Shown one piece after another: positions 6,368 to 10,252 of a DNA stretch of 10,252 bases. The notes beneath the pieces are model-generated. The model searched no databases and was not told where the DNA came from. It was given only the letters and a program-made list of their open reading frames with translations. Positions within the stretch are counted from its first letter, which is position 1; each line of letters opens with the position of its first letter. The stretch covers positions 1 through 10,252 of the forward strand of contig CAZSNT010000259.1 in assembly GCA_964607765.1 (NCBI GenBank), given 5' to 3'. The translations under genes were made by a program, and so were the position numbers. Source of the stretch: CAZSNT01 sp964607765. GTDB taxonomy: Bacteria; Verrucomicrobiota; Lentisphaeria; Oligosphaerales; JABHEG01.

Positions 6368-7822
6368 TCAGACCGAGTAGCTCAGTCCCATCAGCACGGC
6401 GGCGTGGGCGGCATGGGGGTCGCCGGACTCCGCCATGGCAGCGTGCAGGCGTTCGGCCATGTCCCGCCGGAGAGCCTGGGACTCGGGTGCGTCGAGCAGG
6501 TTGTGCAGTTCGTGAGGGTCCGACTCCAGATCGTAGAGTTCGTCGAAGTCGCCCGCGTTGAACACGTACTTGAAACGGCCGGTGTGCAGCATGCGCTGCA
6601 GGTACATGCCGCGCCGGTCGAAACCGTTGAAATGACCGAGTACGCAGTCCCGGAAGGTAGCGTGCGGATCGTTCTGGGCGGCGGCCAGACTCACGGCGTG
6701 AGTGTCGGCCGGCGGCTCCACGCCCAGCACGTCGAGGATCGTGGCGAACAGGTCCATGTTAGTGGCCAGTGAGTCGGTAGCCGTGCCGGCGTTCGCCCTG
6801 TCCGGGAAACGCATGAGCAGCGGCACGCGGTAGGTCTCCTCGTACATGTACGGGCCTTTGTCGAACTGCCCGCCGTGACAGCCCAGCGTGTCGCCGTGGT
6901 CGGCTGTGAACAGTACCAGCGTGTCCTCCGCCAGGCCTAACGCCTCCAGTTCGTCCAGAACACGTCCGACCTGCGTGTCGATCATGGTCAGGAAGTCGTA
7001 GTGCCGGGCCACGGTCCTGCGCCATGTGTTCCAGTGCGTGCCGCAGAAGTTGGGGTTGAGGCAGTCTCGGTAGCGGCGTTGGATACGGGGTTTCCCGGAC
7101 AGGTCGTCGTCGAAATTCGGCCAGGGCTCGATCCCTGCCGGGTCGTAGGTGCCCTCGTGCTCCGCATTGGGCAGGGCCGGGTGGTGCGGGCCCCAGAACG
7201 AAGCCGTGACGAAGAACCGGTCGTGGCGCATCTCGCGTAGCAGGTCGATCGTTCGCGCGGCCACGAACCCGGCGGGTGTCAGTTCGGTCGGCAGCTCGAT
7301 CACGCCGTCAAAGCCGTAGGGCGTGGGCAGTGTGGTGTCGACGACGCCGTCGGGCGTGCTGTAGTCACGCACCTGCACCGAGCGCTGCCCCGGATGTCCC
7401 TGGGCTTTGAGCCATTCGTCGTATTCGCGTACGAATCCGGGCAAGCCGAAGCCGGCCGCCGCGGTCCCTTCAAAGCCGTGCGCCCGCGGGCCGGGGACGT
7501 CAATGTGCCACTTGCCCGCATATCCGCAGCGGACGCCGTGGCTCCCGAGGATCGTCGGCAACAGTGTGACCCCGTCCGCCAGTTCCGCACGGCCATACAG
7601 CGCCCGGGTCGTGTTGTACAGCATGCCGGTGCGATGGGAAAGCAGGCCGGAGAACATACACGCCCGGGCCGGACTGCAGATCGAGATGGTGGTGTACCCG
7701 CGCTCGAACCGGATGCCGCCGGCCGCAATGCGGTCGATGTGCGGCGTCTGGCAGACGCGGCTGCCGTAACAGCCGAGCGCATCAGCCCGGACCTGGTCCA
7801 GCATGATCATCAGGACGTTCAT
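6368..7822 (-). CDS. Type I (formylglycine-dependent) sulfatase
   Basis: This 484-residue protein is a family S1 sulfatase (EC 3.1.6.-), hydrolysing sulfate esters. The maturation motif C-S-P-A-R is intact (Cys49, Arg53), so Cys49 should be converted to formylglycine. Metal and active-site residues expected of the fold are present: Asp9 in LDQVRADALGCYG, Lys104 and His106 in AGKWHID, His213 in WGPHHP, Asp308-His309 in TADHGD, and Lys322. The usual second Asp after Asp9 is Gln10, a known variant. The C-terminal LYDLESDPHEL segment is typical of bacterial arylsulfatase-like enzymes. No signal peptide is visible, and the only upstream in-frame option before a stop is a CTG. It follows the isocitrate dehydrogenase gene by 5 bp without a clear Shine-Dalgarno site, so coupling is likely. 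Substrate is unknown; sulfated mucin sugars are plausible from the adjacent GH101/GH112 genes. The formylglycine-generating enzyme must be encoded elsewhere. Confidence 0.92.
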   Translation of the reverse strand: MNVLMIMLDQVRADALGCYGSRVCQTPHIDRIAAGGIRFERGYTTISICSPARACMFSGLLSHRTGMLYNTTRALYGRAELADGVTLLPTILGSHGVRCGYAGKWHIDVPGPRAHGFEGTAAAGFGLPGFVREYDEWLKAQGHPGQRSVQVRDYSTPDGVVDTTLPTPYGFDGVIELPTELTPAGFVAARTIDLLREMRHDRFFVTASFWGPHHPALPNAEHEGTYDPAGIEPWPNFDDDLSGKPRIQRRYRDCLNPNFCGTHWNTWRRTVARHYDFLTMIDTQVGRVLDELEALGLAEDTLVLFTADHGDTLGCHGGQFDKGPYMYEETYRVPLLMRFPDRANAGTATDSLATNMDLFATILDVLGVEPPADTHAVSLAAAQNDPHATFRDCVLGHFNGFDRRGMYLQRMLHTGRFKYVFNAGDFDELYDLESDPHELHNLLDAPESQALRRDMAERLHAAMAESGDPHAAHAAVLMGLSYSV

Positions 7823-7827
7823 ACGGA

Positions 7828-10056
7828 TCAGAGCGCGTCAATGATGGCGTTCAGCGTCGTGCTCGGGCGCATGGCCGCTTCGGCTTTGGCCGGGTTGGGC
7901 AGGTAGTAGCCGCCGAGATCGACGGGCGGGCCCTGGGCGGCCAGGAGCTCGCTCGTGATGGTGTCCTCGGTCTCACTCAGCGCTGCCGCGACCGGAGCGA
8001 ACCGTGCCTGCAACTCCGCGTCCTCCGCCTGCGCCGCCAACGCGCGAGCCCAGTAAAGAGCAAGGTAGTACGTGCTGCCGCGGTTGTCGATCTCACCCAC
8101 CTTGCGTGACGGGATGCGCCCCTCGTCGAGGTACGCGCCGATCGCCTGGTCGAGTGTCTTGGCCAGAACGGCGGCCTTGGCGTTGCCGGTCCGTTTCGCC
8201 ACCAGTTCGAGAGAGGGGACCAGCGCGCAGTACTCGCCGAGCGAGTCCCAACGCAGATGTCCTTCCTTGACGAACTGCTGCACGTGCTTCGGCGCGGAAC
8301 CCCCCGCGCCCGTCTCGAACAGCCCGCCGCCGTTCATGAGCGGCACGATGGAGAGCAGCCGCGCGCTGGTGCCGAGCTCGAGGATGGGGAAGAGGTCGGT
8401 CAGGTAATCACGCAGCACATTGCCGGTCACCGATACGGTGTTCTCGCCCCGGCGGATCCGCTCGAGAGAGACCGCCATGGCATCGACGGGCGGAAGGATG
8501 CGGATGTCCAGGCCGTCCGTGTCATGCTCGGGCAGGTACGCGTTCACCTTGGTGATGATCTCCGTGTCGTGTCCGCGTTTCGCATCGAGCCAGAACAGGG
8601 CAGTCGCGCCGGATTCCCGTGCCCGCGTGACGGCGAGCTTGACCCAGTCGCGGACCGCCGCGTCCTGCGTCTGGCAGGCGCGGAACACGTCACCGGTCTC
8701 AACGGCCTGTTCCAACAGCACGCGCCCGTCCGTGTCCACGATCCGGATCGTGCCCTGGCCGGGGGCCTCGAACGTCTTGTCGTGGGAGCCGTACTCTTCG
8801 GCCTTCTGCGCCATCAACCCCACGTTCGTGACACTGCCCATGGTGGCGGGGTCGAACTGGCCGTGACGCTGGCAGTCCGCGATGATCGCCTGGTACATGG
8901 TCGCGTAGCAGCGGTCCGGCACGATGGCAACGGTGTCCTGCAGCTCGTCGTCGCGGTTCCACATCCTGCCGCCGTCCCGGACCACGTTGGGCATGGACGC
9001 GTCGATGATGATGTTGTTGGGAACGTGCAGGTTCGTGATGCCTTTGCGCGAGTCCACCATGGCCAGGGCAGGGCGGGCGGCGTAGACCGCCTCGATGTCC
9101 GCCTCGATCTCGGCCTTCTTGGCGGCGGGGAGCCGGTCGAGCTTCTCCAGCACATCGGCCAGGCCGTGGTTGACATTCGCGCCGATCTCTTTGAGCGTTG
9201 CGGCGTGCTTGTCGAGCGCGGCCTTGTAGAAGACCGACACGCAGTGCCCGAAAAGGACGGGGTCGGAGACTTTCATCATCGTCGCTTTGAGATGGAGCGA
9301 GAGCAACGCGCCGTCCGCCTTGGCCGCGGCAATCGTCTCGGCGTAGAACTTGCGCAGCGCGGCAACGTTCATCACGGCGGAGTCCAGCACTTCGCCGGCC
9401 TGCAGCGGCAGGCTGTCCTTGAGTACGGAGACCGTGCCGTCGTCGGCGACAAACTCGATCCGTGCGACGCACGCCTTGCCGAGCGTGACCGAGCGCTCGC
9501 TGCCGTAGAAGTCGCCGCCGGTCATGTGCGCCACCCGCGCTTTGGAGCCCGACGCCGGCCAGGGCTTCATCATGCGGTGCGGATTGGCTTGCGCGAACGC
9601 TTTGACTGAAGCGGCCGGGCGCCGGTCCGAATTGCCCTCGCGCAGCACGGGATTGACCGCTGAGCCCAGAACCACGGCGAAGCGTGCCTGCAACGCGCGC
9701 TCCTCGTCGGTGGACGGCTCCTCCGGATAGTCCGGAATATCGTAGCCCTTGCTCTGCAGCTCTCTTATCGCTGCCTGCAACTGCGGCACCGACGCGCTGA
9801 TGTTGGGCAGCTTGATGATGTTGCCGGACGGCGTCTTGGCCAGCTCGCCGAGTGCGGTCAGGTGATCGTCGACGCGCTGGGCCTCGGTCAGGTTCTCGGG
9901 GAAGTTCGCGATGATGCGGCCGGTGAGGGAAATATCCCGCGTCTCGATGTCGACGTCCGTGCCCTTGAAGAAGCCCTTGAGAACGGGCAGCAGCGACCAG
10001 GTGGCCAGGGCGGGGGCTTCGTCGATCTCAGTCCAGCTGATCGTCGCGGTTGTCAT
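7828..10056 (-). CDS. icd: Monomeric NADP-dependent isocitrate dehydrogenase
   Basis: This enzyme (EC 1.1.1.42) decarboxylates isocitrate to 2-oxoglutarate in the TCA cycle with NADP and a divalent metal. The 742-residue length equals that of the monomeric class (about 740 in Azotobacter vinelandii) and is nearly twice a subunit of the dimeric class. Class landmarks are NSDRRPAASVK (142-152), LHLKATMMKVSDP (254-266), TGDVFRACQTQD (454-465), GNVLRDYLTDLFP (545-557), GGGLFETGAGGSAPKH (576-591) and RKVGEIDNRGS (651-661). His591, Arg602 and Arg651 correspond, with a constant offset of two, to the residues I recall as NADP 2'-phosphate contacts in A. vinelandii (His589, Arg600, Arg649), supporting NADP use. 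The ATG at 10054-10056 has a GAGGA site 6 bp upstream. It is the first gene of a leftward pair with the sulfatase. No truncation or missing motif is seen. Confidence 0.97.
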   Translation of the reverse strand: MTTATISWTEIDEAPALATWSLLPVLKGFFKGTDVDIETRDISLTGRIIANFPENLTEAQRVDDHLTALGELAKTPSGNIIKLPNISASVPQLQAAIRELQSKGYDIPDYPEEPSTDEERALQARFAVVLGSAVNPVLREGNSDRRPAASVKAFAQANPHRMMKPWPASGSKARVAHMTGGDFYGSERSVTLGKACVARIEFVADDGTVSVLKDSLPLQAGEVLDSAVMNVAALRKFYAETIAAAKADGALLSLHLKATMMKVSDPVLFGHCVSVFYKAALDKHAATLKEIGANVNHGLADVLEKLDRLPAAKKAEIEADIEAVYAARPALAMVDSRKGITNLHVPNNIIIDASMPNVVRDGGRMWNRDDELQDTVAIVPDRCYATMYQAIIADCQRHGQFDPATMGSVTNVGLMAQKAEEYGSHDKTFEAPGQGTIRIVDTDGRVLLEQAVETGDVFRACQTQDAAVRDWVKLAVTRARESGATALFWLDAKRGHDTEIITKVNAYLPEHDTDGLDIRILPPVDAMAVSLERIRRGENTVSVTGNVLRDYLTDLFPILELGTSARLLSIVPLMNGGGLFETGAGGSAPKHVQQFVKEGHLRWDSLGEYCALVPSLELVAKRTGNAKAAVLAKTLDQAIGAYLDEGRIPSRKVGEIDNRGSTYYLALYWARALAAQAEDAELQARFAPVAAALSETEDTITSELLAAQGPPVDLGGYYLPNPAKAEAAMRPSTTLNAIIDAL

Positions 10057-10062
10057 TGTCTG

Positions 10063-10067
10063 TCCTC
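10063..10067 (-). promoter_or_regulatory. Shine-Dalgarno site of isocitrate dehydrogenase
   Basis: On the minus strand GAGGA precedes the ATG by 6 bases. It is the strongest ribosome binding site in the window and fixes the start codon. Confidence 0.75.
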
Positions 10068-10108
10068 AGATGCGTGGCAAGGCGCTCGGGTTGGGAAACA
10101 AGTCGATT

Positions 10109-10137
10109 AATATATCCGCAAAGAAGGCACGGGAAAG
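10109..10137 (-). promoter_or_regulatory. Candidate promoter of the isocitrate dehydrogenase-sulfatase pair
   Basis: The AT-rich patch at 10106-10115 is exceptional in this high-GC window. On the minus strand it reads TATATT (10109-10114), five of six bases of the -10 consensus, and would give a leader of about 45 nt. The hexamer 17 bp upstream, CTTTCC, is a poor -35 match, so an activator or another sigma factor may be needed. The rest of 10057-10252 shows a purine run with two copies of GGAGAAA (10171-10184) and a 6-bp GAAAAC/GTTTTC inverted repeat near 10145-10167, neither with a clear role. Confidence 0.35.
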
Positions 10138-10252
10138 GGCCGGGGAAAACTCGCCGGGGCCGTTTTCTTCGGAGAAAGGAGAAAGGGGGCAGCCACGGCC
10201 GGCCCTTGGATACACAACATACAATGACTGGTTCTCAGACAGATGCCCCGGA

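Noticed and set aside
8257..9609. A 450-codon plus-strand frame inside the isocitrate dehydrogenase gene
   Set aside because: It is again in codon register with the real gene on the other strand and open for the same reason. The sense protein is a complete, well-conserved enzyme.
10224..10252. ATG at 10224 with an open frame to the window end, possibly the start of a rightward gene
   Set aside because: Only nine codons are visible, there is no Shine-Dalgarno site close by, and the product cannot be recognised.

Overview
The window is high-GC bacterial DNA holding five complete genes and two short intergenic flanks. I see no RNA genes, insertion sequences, CRISPR arrays or tRNAs. The gene mix (a Gfo/Idh/MocA oxidoreductase, rare glycan-active enzymes, a formylglycine sulfatase, a monomeric isocitrate dehydrogenase, weak Shine-Dalgarno sites) fits a glycan-degrading member of the Planctomycetota/Verrucomicrobiota/Lentisphaerota/Kiritimatiellota type. 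That placement is inference; nothing in the window is a phylogenetic marker.

Left half, rightward (221-6359): three closely spaced genes form a likely operon. They are a Gfo/Idh/MocA NAD(P)-dependent oxidoreductase, a compact GH101 endo-alpha-N-acetylgalactosaminidase, and a GH112 1,3-beta-galactosyl-N-acetylhexosamine phosphorylase. GH101 enzymes release the disaccharide Gal-beta-1,3-GalNAc (core 1, galacto-N-biose) from serine/threonine-linked mucin-type glycans. GH112 enzymes split that same disaccharide with phosphate into galactose-1-phosphate and GalNAc. The two enzymes are therefore consecutive steps of one pathway. The GH101 protein has no signal peptide, and the upstream frame leaves no room for one, which is odd for a family known mainly as secreted surface enzymes. 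The 220 bp before the operon carry a perfect 8-bp hairpin, a perfect 12-bp tandem repeat and a candidate sigma70-type promoter, arranged as an activator-controlled promoter might be.

Right half, leftward (10056-6368): a monomeric NADP-dependent isocitrate dehydrogenase is followed after 5 bp by a type I sulfatase with an intact C-S-P-A-R maturation motif and, again, no signal peptide. The sulfatase converges on the GH112 gene with only 8 bp between stop codons. Sulfate removal from O-glycans would complement the GH101/GH112 pathway, but the sulfatase substrate cannot be read from the sequence. The last 196 bp hold the isocitrate dehydrogenase ribosome binding site and an AT-rich candidate promoter.

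The most interesting point is the putative cell-internal route for O-glycan core-1 breakdown: an unsecreted GH101 encoded directly before a GH112 phosphorylase and after a sugar-type oxidoreductase, with an unsecreted sulfatase next door.
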